From Neodiprion pinetum (lineage: Eukaryota; Arthropoda; Insecta; Hymenoptera; Diprionidae), in NCBI RefSeq assembly GCF_021155775.2, contig NC_060235.2:42132701-42196700 (forward strand): DNA of 64,000 nt, given 5' to 3'. Positions 10,829-22,800 of this stretch are shown piece after piece. Position 1 is the stretch's first letter. The number at the start of each line of letters is the position of its first letter. The position numbers and the translations under genes were made by a program. The notes under the pieces were generated by a model. It was not told the origin of the DNA and did no database searches. It was given only the letters and a program-made list of their open reading frames with translations.

Positions 10829-13800
10829 CTGGGGATGATCATACGAAATTTGAAGAAAGCCATTCGTGAATTAATTCTTATCAAACTCCTGATTCCATTC
10901 CATAGATTTCATCGTTACTCAATATTAAAAACTTTGAATTATAAACCCACAGCCCTTAATCCACTAAACACTAGACGGAGTGTGAAATCCTTAATAACTA
11001 CTGTCAATATATTACACAAATGGTGAGCAATGTTTGAGGATTATTTGTTAAGAAGCCAGTTAATAACGTTGAAATAGGATATTTGAACAGTTTAAGTCCA
11101 CCTCAAATTCGTTCGTGAATCGATGGTAAGGACAAGCTAACGTTTCCGAAATTTTCATCCATGAGTTTATCCACTCAGTATATACTCCCGCAGTTTTAAA
11201 TATTTACCTGACTTAAATAAACTGCTCTCTGATCTCATGGTTATTCTTGAAATCTGAGCAAGTATCCTCGTTTTGGAACATACCTTCAGCCACAAGGACT
11301 TGGAGTTTCACCGTAAGCATAGAGTAAACAGCAAGCCGAGATAAAAGTTTCAAGCATTTTCGGTAATAGCGGGTGACGATTGGTCACAGCGAGAAGACGA
11401 GATAAGACGTAAAGAAATTCGACAGAAGACACGCGTAGAAGAGAAAAAAATAAATGAATAAAAAACGTAAGAAAAATGATCGAGATTCGATTACGAGCCC
11501 TGAAATCGGCTGCGTGGATTTGGATGGATTTGGCCATTCTGGTTGCGGTCGACACAGCTTCCGAAATTCACTTGTGGTTTTAACTCGGCGATGTTCTCCG
11601 TACCTTCGTTCGAACAATTCTCTTCGTCACTATAGTCATCGCAGTCCTGTCTGCCATCGCACATCTGTGATCGGGCGATGCATTTCCTGCCATCTTTGCA
11701 ACGGAACGAGTCGTCACCTCGGCATTGAACCCATTCCGGGATAGGCGAAGGTTGTGATAACCACGTCTCATCTTCGCCACCTTTTTCTGTGCCCGGCCTA
11801 GCTGCTGGGGTCGTTGGCTTTTCATCTACTGCGACGCCTGTTGTCGGTACGGGCTGAGGCTGAGGTTCGAACAACTCTACGTCATTACCTTCCTCTATGT
11901 CTGTCTTGGGTGTTGAGGTGAATCGGGTTTGGCTTTCACCCTTTCCTCCGGAGGTTGGTTCGCGCACTAAGACTGTCCACGGGTCGTTCCGACGGTCTTC
12001 TGCTGAGGTTGATTGGGTCGGGAATAAATTTTTGAATAGCTCATCTTCATTCTGATCATAATGTTGATATGGATCCTCGGGCAATAGCTCTCCGCCTACT
12101 CTTGGTAGATTTGGAACTGCCCGTCCCGAATTTCGGTTCAGATCGATTGGCGTGGTCGAAGAAGGGACCGTGGACGGATGTGTCGAGGTGAAAATAGAGA
12201 CAAAAAGAAAGAGAAAGAAAACTAGACAGTGAAAATGATTCGTAAAGAACAGAAAATTTCTGGTATGGAGTATACGTTCATACGTGAAATTTACATGCTT
12301 GCGGAATGAAGTCTGACTTGGCATTCGTTAAAATGCATCAGATTAAGGTGAAGGAAAAAACCATGGGTGGTGATGAAAAGTTTTTCATTCCGATGCTTAG
12401 CCCATGAGTGATTCCTTATCATTCATTACAGAAGTGGGGCATCTTTTTCTTTCAAATGATTTACGGTGATTCCAATGAGACTGAAGTATGTTTATCTATA
12501 TTTATCACTGCGAGCGGACGAAAAGTGGTTAAATTCAATGTTATAAACTGCCATTCAGCTGTCAAGGAAAAGTAAATAAAGCTTCAAGGTTATTTTACGC
12601 GGATCAATTTTCTTCTTACTCCCATTTACCATGAAAAACACCTGAGAACAACAAAGTTTCAACTTGATTCTCAAAGAGGGGCAATTTTCAGGGGCATTGA
12701 TCCTTGACTATAGTTAAGGCAGACACGATTGCAAGAATAAGATGCATGCGGAGTGGATTAATTCGAGAGCAGAAAAGCTTGACACCGAAAGACAAGCCGA
12801 TGTTTCATATTGGTTTTGTGATAGTTGGATGAGTCGATTTTAATTTTTCCCTGGTCCTATTTGTGTTATTGCGTCATGAAGTTCTTCGTACCTCTCGGAG
12901 GACAGCCTTCTTCATCGCTGTTGTCGGCGCAATCTGGATTCCCATCGCATCGCTGTGCACCGGCAAGGCATCCGCTGCCATTTCTGCAGCGGAAGGTATC
13001 GTCGCCTCGACACACGATACCCGGGTATGTCGGAGGTGAGGGAGTCAGCAGTCTAGGTACATTCAGACCCAGCCGAGCCTCTTCTTCTTCCTGATCAATC
13101 ACGGCATCTTCTCTATCTAAGGTGGACCCCGGCCCATCTATGCGATTATCAGCTTCTTTCTCATCAACTGAAATTCCGGAATTTTCCACCGCTCTTGATA
13201 TCGATGGCTCGATGTTCCTGTCTGCGATTGTTGTTGCAGTTGGTAGTTCGATGCGCCGAGGTGGAAAGAATGAGAGATAGTGTAGAAGAAGCAGGATCGG
13301 TGGAAAGAGGTGAAGAATTTGAAATAAATGGACGGATAGTTGTAGAAAAGAAGAGAGAAATTAATAAAAATACGTGTACAATGTTCAAGAATGGTTGTGG
13401 GTGGAAGAAAAGTAATAACTATTAATGTAAAGTAACAATAATATCATTGATTCGTTGTGCATACACATAAACTCGTCATGCGTGCAGTATGATTGGGGAA
13501 CGATCAAATTGAAATGTAATTCCATCGAAAATATGTGAATATGACTAAATGATAATACCATCAAATCAAAATCTGAAGGGTATCTTACCTTGAGTGGTTG
13601 GCGTGGAGGTTGTGGCTTCAGGAGGGTTACAGTTCTCCTCGTCAGATCCGTCTGCGCACTGTGAAGTACCGTCGCATCTCGAGTCGATAGGTACGCATTC
13701 GCCGGTCGTTCTGCACTGTATTTCCACCTCATAGTCGCATTGCAATTCACCTTGGTTTGAGGCTAAAGCCGATCACAAGCCGATGAATGGAAGAAGATGC

Positions 13801-16800
13801 AGCGGAGAGGGATGGATTCAAAAATCGAACCAAAAATGTAAGTGCAAGATCGGGAAGAAAAGTAAACGGATAAATAACTTGATGAACATTGAACTACGTG
13901 TGAATCTACTACTAATTATATACGCTATTGCACTACGCTACGGATAAGAACGTCAGTGCGAAGTACGTCATGCGTGATTCTTACCAGATTTCTCTGACGT
14001 AAGCCGTCGAGGCTATTTACTATGTACACTTCCAAATCAAAGGTTTCTCACTCCCTGACTTTGGCCAGTATTAAAACACGCTAAGGTCATAGCGACGCTG
14101 TGTTAGACATCAGAGGTATTCTATACTCACATTGCATGTTTCTAAAGCTGAAATCCTCTGGATCGAGCACTATGGTGCCAAGAGAATGGAGATTGACCTG
14201 TTTTTCGAAGACCGAGCGGACCTGATCCTCGTTCGAGTCGTTCGACACGATGTCGAGGGTGACCTGCGTCGTGAAGCGGTCGGAAGTTTTCCTGAAATAT
14301 GAGTCGTCAGATAAAAGCTCTGCTCCATTGGACCGTAGGCTGACGTTAAATCGCGAGCCGAGGTGGCCGCGGAAGGATACCGGTGAAGATACTCACGAGA
14401 ATTTGAGGATGGCGGTACCGGTATCGTAATCGGGTAAAGATCGTTTGTACAACCGGTTGATTTCAATAATCAGCTGTTCGCTGAGATTCTTGAATTCGGG
14501 TGTTCGTCGATCAGCGAACTCCGACTTGAAAGGTTCTGTGATTTTTACGATAACTCGGTAGTAATCTGCAAGAGATCAAATTGAAGTTACTTGGATTGTC
14601 CCTGATGCAACCAAACGCTTGGGAAGCCATTGTAGTGATGCAATCAGGAAGTTGGGCGGTTAAGGCTACTTATACGAATGATTTTTGCTTTACTCACATG
14701 TGCCGCCAAATGGTTTTGATTCTGTTCCTGGATCTGTTTTAGGAAATGGTATACTCTCGGTAATGTCGTTGGTGATCGTGTCACCGCTTCCGGATTCTCC
14801 ATAGTCCTCGTCATCGTCCCCGCCGTTATCCGAAAACTGTGAAAACGTGAGAAACAATCGTGATCCATTCCTTGCGAACTTTACCCTGATATCCGATTAG
14901 AATGGAGTATTTTTCTTACCTCATTTTGGTCAATGTTGTTTTGACGAGGCGTTCTTCGTAGCGATCGCTTGAATCGCTCGTTCCTTTCAGAATTGTCAAA
15001 CAGCGAATTGACTTCTGGAGAAATTAGAGAAATTCATAAGCTCATTATTCTCGTTGGGTAGTGATTGGCTAATACTAATTGTCTTTCGAAAGAGATTTCG
15101 AACGAATTCCACGACTGACGTACTGGTAATTCGCAAAGTGATTTTTGTCCTTTTGCCAAATTGAAGGGTGAGAAAATCGGAGCAAACGACCTACATCACC
15201 TAACCTGCCATGGCCAGGCGATGAATACATCCCGTAACTTGATGTAAGGGAGCAATTATTGTACTGTACCATGATTCGTGAGATCTTTATTCGAATCGTA
15301 AAGCTCTTTTATGGTAGAGTCGCGTCTAAGTCTGGTTAAAAAATAATGCTGTCTAATAAAATGAGCCTAAAATACTGTACCATAGCTCTGCTTATCCTCT
15401 TCAACCGATTCCTCTTGAGAGCCGCGGAAGAAGTCAAACACGCTTTTTTTTATTCTGTGTATGATAGAGGGCTGGTAGTGCTTCTGGATCATAGGAAGTT
15501 CAGCACGGTCGGCAGCATCGAAGACCAGATCATCGTTCTGCAATCAGAGCGAAAGAAGGTCGTTAGAAGAAAAGTCGACACTGCCGTGTATTCGCCAAAC
15601 TTTTGCCTGCTTCGCTGAGTGCGTCGAATTTCCCGGGGCAAAGACGTAGAGTGCTCCATAAGGCCAATTTGAAGAGAGATGAATAATAAAAGTGATTTGG
15701 ATCTGTTCACTCGGCCCCGCATGGTCGCTGTTTCTCAGCGCCATCGAGGTCTATTGGCTGTTTGCCGAGTATCACCCAGTGCTCGCACGCTTTGCTCGTA
15801 AACTACCAATTCCCACCTAAATACGCGATATAAATTCAGGATCAGAATCGAGAGTCCTTTCCCACCCTTCGCCCGCCTACGCCCGTTACCCCATACTTCA
15901 CGCCTAATGCACCAAGATACAAACCACGTGGTTTCTGAAACTGCTTCAAAGATACCGAGCATGTAAACCGACCATCCTGAGGTCAGTGACGCGACGCCCA
16001 GGTGCTACGACCCAGACAAAAGGTTCCGAACCCCACCAAGGATCAAGTAGCTGAGGCCAAATGCTCAGGGGATTCCGGAACGTATATTGACCGTGTCGAA
16101 CTCGAGGACAAACTCGTTTCGTCTAATTTTCAGTTCGTTAAATCGACACTTGTTGCGGTTTACGATTAAGATACTCGAGAGGAAGATAAGGACATGAAAC
16201 CGGACTGTCTAAGAATTGAGAAGCTAAAAAAAGGCACTTGAAACACGTTTATTCTCAAGGAGTTTGAACCAGTTAGAAATGTTTTGACGTTCAGGTTGAT
16301 GCCTGTGCTTAGATTTACACAGTTAAAAAGGTTGCTTTGGTCAGTTAAACGTAATAGTTGTACTATTCGTAAATCGTTGGATGAGTTCGTTCATTGCCAG
16401 CCGTTGTTGTAACTAGCCACTTCAGTTAGCACACCACAATTGCGATATGAACTGCCTACAGCACAAAAGGCGTTTCATTGAACGCTGTACCTACAAAGTG
16501 ATGGAACAATATTACACGACCAATATTTGTAGACCATGTACAAAGAATATAAGGTGGTCCGTCAAAAGGCCCTCAAGGTAGCTAACGAGTTGTCAAACAA
16601 GGATTGTTAGGCACGTTAAAAGCAGCTCTGAACTACGTCGGCGAGTTCTGAGCATCGGGGCACGTGGTTCAATTGCAAACCAGTCCACAAATGGATCGTC
16701 CTAATTTGCATATATATAACACGTGGCTTGAAGTTGCGCCGAATGAAGATCAAGTCGGAGGGAAGGTCGTCTTTGGCGAGACGCGTTTCGTTTCATGCAG

Positions 16801-19800
16801 TTAAGAGACATGATAAACGAGCAAGGCTGAAAGCGGTTCTGCCGACGCTCAATGTGAAATCCACCGAGCTAAGATTTCACTCACATTTGTAGTTTTCATT
16901 TCGTCTCCGTTCTCACCGAAGAGCCTTTACTGTCAGTTTCGACTCGAAGTCGCGGGATCCGAGCGGCACCATCGTCGAAATACAAGCACGTAGTTGTCCG
17001 AAAAAGATCGTAGACCGGACTTAGCGCGAAAATCCTTTGCAAAACTCTTCCGGAATAACCAAGTTTCGTCGTCGTCGTCGTCGGGAAGTCAAGAGTCGAG
17101 ACAATATACCTACCTACTCGCTGTAATGCCGCCACGGGGGTGAAAAGGGGAAAATGGGGGCGGATATGCCTTCCGAGGAAAGCGAGCGCGGAGGTGGGAA
17201 GAAATAAAGAGGGAGACACAGGAAAGGCATTCACCAACAAGCCAAATCGTGCTTGGCCTCGATGATAACCGCAGCGTACTCGCCTATCGCCTGTATAAAT
17301 ATATGTACACAAACGGATAGGGTGCTGCCCGTGTTTATTGGCCGACGCCTTGTGACACCACCTTGGAACCGGAAGTGGCTCAGCAGGCGCACCGTTTGAA
17401 AATGACCGGGAATTCGGAAGTTGTTTTACCTAGCAGTAAATTCTTACGAACTGACTAGTGACGATCCGGTTCCTTGAAATTTGGGATTTGGTCGATGAAA
17501 ATTCACTCCAATTTTAAGACACAAAATACTGCAGTAAGGGAAGTGTACCAGTTGTTGACCCGGTCCCAATTATTTATATTTTTCGGTTGTATCTGTCTGA
17601 TCGTTAGTTCTAAGATTACTAAAAAATAAATTTGTACCGTCTAAGCCTCCAGCAATTGGTTTTAGTCATCGAGAAATTTACAATTTGTGCCGTCAATTTA
17701 TAATTTTGAAAAATAAAAGGGTTGGTAATGGATCTGAATGTGTCAATAACTGGTATACTTACCTTAAATATTACAGTGTTTATGATTAAAGTTCTCCTTC
17801 CGAAAATCTCATTCTTAGTGGAACTTTATTCCACAAAAATTATCGTCAAGTTTGTTTATTTTCATTTTTGTCGAGATCAAACCCAACGTTTATACACCAT
17901 AGCGGAAGGAAATGCAAAATCATGGTTTTAACGGGAGATGAAAATATATGTAAATGAATACACGCGAGGGCGAAAAGTCTTGTTGGAAAACGAAAGCCTT
18001 GTTCAACACGCTAGGCGCTTGGCATATTTACTCTCGGATTTACGGCACTCTATAAAACGGAACTTTCAATGAATTATAAAAATGGCAGTGAATTTTTCCG
18101 CAGATAAACAACAAGCTGCGGAAATCGGATATCACTCGCCCATAATTATCAAAAACAAATCTGTAAAGCGTTTACAGATGATTCGGGGCGTGGGTGGGCA
18201 AGCTGCTCGATATTAGTCGCCAAATCCGGTCGCATTTTTGCATAAATTTTCGTAACAACGTATTAGATTTAGATTTAGAATAGAAATCGCAAATTTTGCG
18301 TTACGTGCACGACACTCTGGAATTTTAAATGAAATCGCGTATGATAATTAATAAATATAAGTAAATTTCAACTCGCAGAACATCAAACGCACCTGATATC
18401 TGGATCGAGTAGGAATATCGGAACGTACGGTTTGAAAAGCGAATCTCGTGAATGAAACCAGCGCACGGGCAATTAGCGAAGCGGTGTCACAGAATTGTGC
18501 AAAAAGTGGGAACATCCACGCCTTTAAATGCCAAAATTTTTACATTCGAGCTTACGGTTTAATTCAAGAGGAAAAAGGTCACGCGAGATTTATGAATGGT
18601 GTTCGGATTCTCTCTGTACGGACATACATGCTATTAGCCGTTACCGATCGGAATACAATTATGGCTGAAGTGGACTTTGTTTGTCTGGATTAAACGCTAG
18701 TAAATCGGTGTTGAAATCACGCGCGCAGAAGAAGAATTTTTACACTTGAAGAAAAATTTTGTAAATCGAACGAAAGCAGGCTTGAGACAAAAGAAAAACC
18801 GAATCAAACTAAGAAATGTAAAAAGAAACTATGTTCCTCAACTTGACCAAGTGTGAATCAAATTTGAATAACTTTTCAGTGGTCAAAAGACGAGAAGTTT
18901 GTCATAAAACACACGTACCGAATTTTCGTGTGTAAAACAACGCTGTATAAAGATTCGCAATAACCTAACTGCAGTGAGAAAACATGATGGAAAGAAAAAA
19001 AGAAAAAAGATGAAAACCGAGTAAAGAGTTTGCCCCGTCCGTTATAAAGTTGTTCAGCTGTTAATTCTGCGGGGCGTCGAAAAGCGCCCGGTATTCTTTA
19101 TGCAATATACGCCAAGACTCTCGTAATTGTTGGCAAAGGTTTTGTCCTGCCAAAGAGGAGTAGGTAGGTATAAAAGTTCTCAAGTCTCTTAAGCCTCGCG
19201 TCGTCCTCTAAGAAGGACTGCCAAGTTTATCCGGTTCAGAACGTGGAAGCGTGTACTAAACGGAAATGCCGTTAAAGATCGGCTTTCAACTTCCGGAACA
19301 CTCTGCACAGAAGCGATGCTGCATATTTTTTCGTGGATTGAAAATCTTCTACTCAGATACGAAGGGTTTTAATTGCTTCCGATGTGCAAATCACGGTTTT
19401 TTACCCCCCCACCCTTCTCTCCGTGGCCTGTAATTTATTCACCGAGCATGTACCAATTTAATTAACGCCACGACACATTCTTCTTATCCTACTTTGACGC
19501 TATCGCCAGGATTGCATAACTGTTATGCTTCCAAGAAAAAAGTTGAACACGTTTACCAAAGATTTTAACTTTAACCCCCCGACCCAAGGAATTGGAGCTT
19601 GCTAGCGGTAGAGGTCAACCGAGGTAGCTAGGAGATATGTTTATCTCCGCTAATCGCAAAACTGAAGACAACGTCGCCGCCGCTGGCGCCGTGATTACCG
19701 AATCTTTCGTTGACCTTATTCGATGCCGCTACTGGGTCATCCTTCATCTCCGACTCGTGAACATCGAGTCTCGTTTCCAGTCACGTCAACGGCAATTCAG

Positions 19801-22800
19801 ATATTACTTGAATGAAAATTTCATTCCCTCAGCTTTCACCGTTAAGTCGGATATTCTGTACGGGAAGAAGTTAAAATTGCCCGTTGTCCAAATTTTTGGG
19901 ACAAGAAACGCGTTACAAGAAATTACAGAAAAAAACAGAAGCACAAGGATTTTACCCTGAGTTAATTAATGAAGGAATCAAGTCATTAGTAGATCTGTAA
20001 CCGAAATAACTGCGATGGAAAGATTTTTTTGATATTATGAGATGTCAGGTTTCAGAAGTTTTGATTTTGCGCTTGATTCCTCGTACCCACGTTTCATGAA
20101 AAAACAAACAAAAAAAAAAAACGTGAAAAACGATAAGAAACCTGAAAAATTTATAAGCCTGTAGCGAGAAATAATGCAAGAAATAGCGTATAAATCTTTC
20201 ATATTTGAAATACATTTACGGTTGTGAAGTGAAGATAGATTTTCTTTTTTGGCCTGCGTATTTGAAATTCTTTAACCGAAGATGACAACAAAATTTGAAA
20301 ATCTCTCACGACACGATATCGTCGTTTATACAAGTTGACTTCGTAACAAAATTTTATCTAATAGCTTCTCTGGAATTCGAAACATCGAGGCAAATGATTA
20401 ATTTGTCAATCGAATGGATTTTTTGCTATTGAAAAATTATCTCTACACTTGTGCCGATAGTTTATTATTCTGTATAACTTACAGAGGTGCCTTAAGGATT
20501 GCAAATTGTTGTAATAACAAGATATCCTACTATTGAATATCGTAACAAAATTTAAAAATTGAAAAAGATAACACTCCAATTCACCGTTTCGATCCATCTG
20601 AACAAACGTACCGAGTAATTATTCATAACCGGTAACTTTCCTTCATTTTAACGCCATATACGTTACTTCTGGAAGAGGTCTGGAATCCGGAAGGAAGTGG
20701 CAGGTGGTGTTGGCATCGCTGGGGTGAAAGGGGGGAGGAAAGATGGTCAGAGGGTGTAGAAAAATCCCCAATTTAACGGACTCCTCGAGGGCGTCAAGTT
20801 AACGAAAATATACGTCGAGTCGTCGGACGTGCGGCGAGTGCCGAGGGAAAGAAGAAGAAGACGAAGAAGACGAAGAAGAAGAAGAAGAAGACGAAGAAGA
20901 GGAGGAGGAGGAGGAGAAGAAGAGTTCGCGGCCGATCGTCGTCGTCGCTTTTGTCTTAAGCCTTGGTATATTAATGCGAAGAACATGTTACAGGAGCGAG
21001 GAGCGCCGGGGGTGAGAGAGTGTAACGCCGGAATACTAAAGAGTTGCCCCGAATATCCGTGGGGCAGACCTCGTCTAACCGCGCCTTTGCATTTTAACAG
21101 GGCCTCGCGACGCGCCTGCTAAACTATCGCCTCTCCTTCGCCTTCCCTGTTTCGCCGTAACCGGTGTTGCAGGCCTCCCAAAACCGCCTAAATAGTTCTC
21201 GAGAGTCTCCCTTCGAATCGAGAGGCTTCGTTGAAACGAACCGATTTCCGCATCTTTGGCAATAGCGGCATTGCACGGCGTCAGAAACTCACAACCGTGA
21301 TTGCGCTCTTCAATTTTGCATTCGAATGATCAGCCAAAAGTTACGATCCAATGAATTTGGCGAATTGGGCGTTTTGTGAAACCATTTTTTTTTTTGACAG
21401 AAAACTGTCGGTTATTTTCAATTCTAACTACAGAGAACGATTTCTCAGAAAATTTCATAACCGGACAACATTTGACGGTTGGAAAAATTTTTTTTTAACC
21501 GTTGTTTGAGATGGTAAGAATTTTTGAGATAATTATCTTTTTATCTTCTATTTTGCGGAAAAACCAGTCGTCCGTTTCCAACTTGTCCGAAGCGATTGTC
21601 TCTGTGTCTTAAAAATCGTTGAGGTCTCAAGAAAACTCGGAATTACGTTCTCGAGCAATAACGTCGCCTTTTCTCTGAACGTAGAAAAGCAGAAACTTAA
21701 TGAAGATAAAAGGACGAGAAAGTTAATCGGTCAAAGCTCCGTCTTCGACAGAAGTTGTAAATTTAATTCAGGTATTATCGCACCTCATTGACATTTAATG
21801 GACAATATATCGAGAGCCGTTGAACCGTCGACTAGGCTCAAATATTAAGAGGACTCAATTATCGCCTGGAGTCCAAGAGCGCGAATTAAAAACGTAAGCA
21901 CCAAATTGTATGTAGCTCTTCAAAGTGTGTTTTTTTTTTTTTTTTTAAAAAACTTATAACCAATTTTCAACCAGAATCAATATCGCAAAACGGTTTATTC
22001 GAACCAATTAAACCCGCAAAACGATGATCGTAATTTTTTGCAATTTTGCCTGGTACTTTTCTACTTATATTACGTGTATATAATTTTGCAGAAAATCGAG
22101 ATTCGGAAATCTCGAGTAGCTCGTCAGAAAACGAGGGAGACTGTGGGAAGAAATCCGTCTAGCCATTCCAGCTTATCCTGTACCCTCTGATAATATGAAC
22201 TCCTATATAACATCCCGAGTAGGCGGAGGAGACAGTGGTCAAATAATCCGGCGACAATCCTCCGCGCCGTCGACGTCGTCCAGCTAAATTGCGGAAACTC
22301 GGGGCTCTGATGACTTCCTCTTTTTCTCAACGGGTTGAGAAAAGAGAAGAAAAAAAAAGAATGGAAAAAAAAACTAAACCACCAACCAGCCGCGAATTTC
22401 TCTCCATTTGTTTGTATCCACTGAGTATTTTTTACCCACGCTTAAAAATCGAACGAAAAATTAAAGTCTTAGAATATGTACTATATCAGGGACGGCAGAA
22501 CGACCTTGCCCAACTAACTGAGATGAACGGCGTAAGTCGGGGAATGATGACTAGGGTGATATATTACCGCGAAGCTTTCTTCGAGGAATACTAATTTCGG
22601 CACAAATCGAGGGGCCATTTACTCAACGAAGTTATCATCTTATCAGTTGAAAATCAAATTGTAAATCAGAGGAACGTCAATGACGAGAAGATTCTTTGAA
22701 AGGACGAGGAATCGTTTCAAATAACCGAAGCCATTGTGAATCTTTTGAAATTACACGACGAGGTTGAAGAAATCGTTGCAAGTTTTGCGGTAAACGACAA

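Noticed and set aside
10829..12891. Two introns of exactly 775 nt flanking exon 9
   Set aside because: The equal length looks striking, but most of the two intron interiors show no obvious similarity; only the exon-flanking parts resemble each other, so the equality is probably coincidence.
15346..15618. Plus-strand 90-codon ORF with signal-like start
   Set aside because: It is antisense to perlecan exon 2, whose splice borders, phase and acidic N-terminal sequence fit the minus strand.
20747..21122. Arg-rich and Leu-rich ORFs
   Set aside because: Direct translation of a GAA/GAC/GAG repeat on its two strands.
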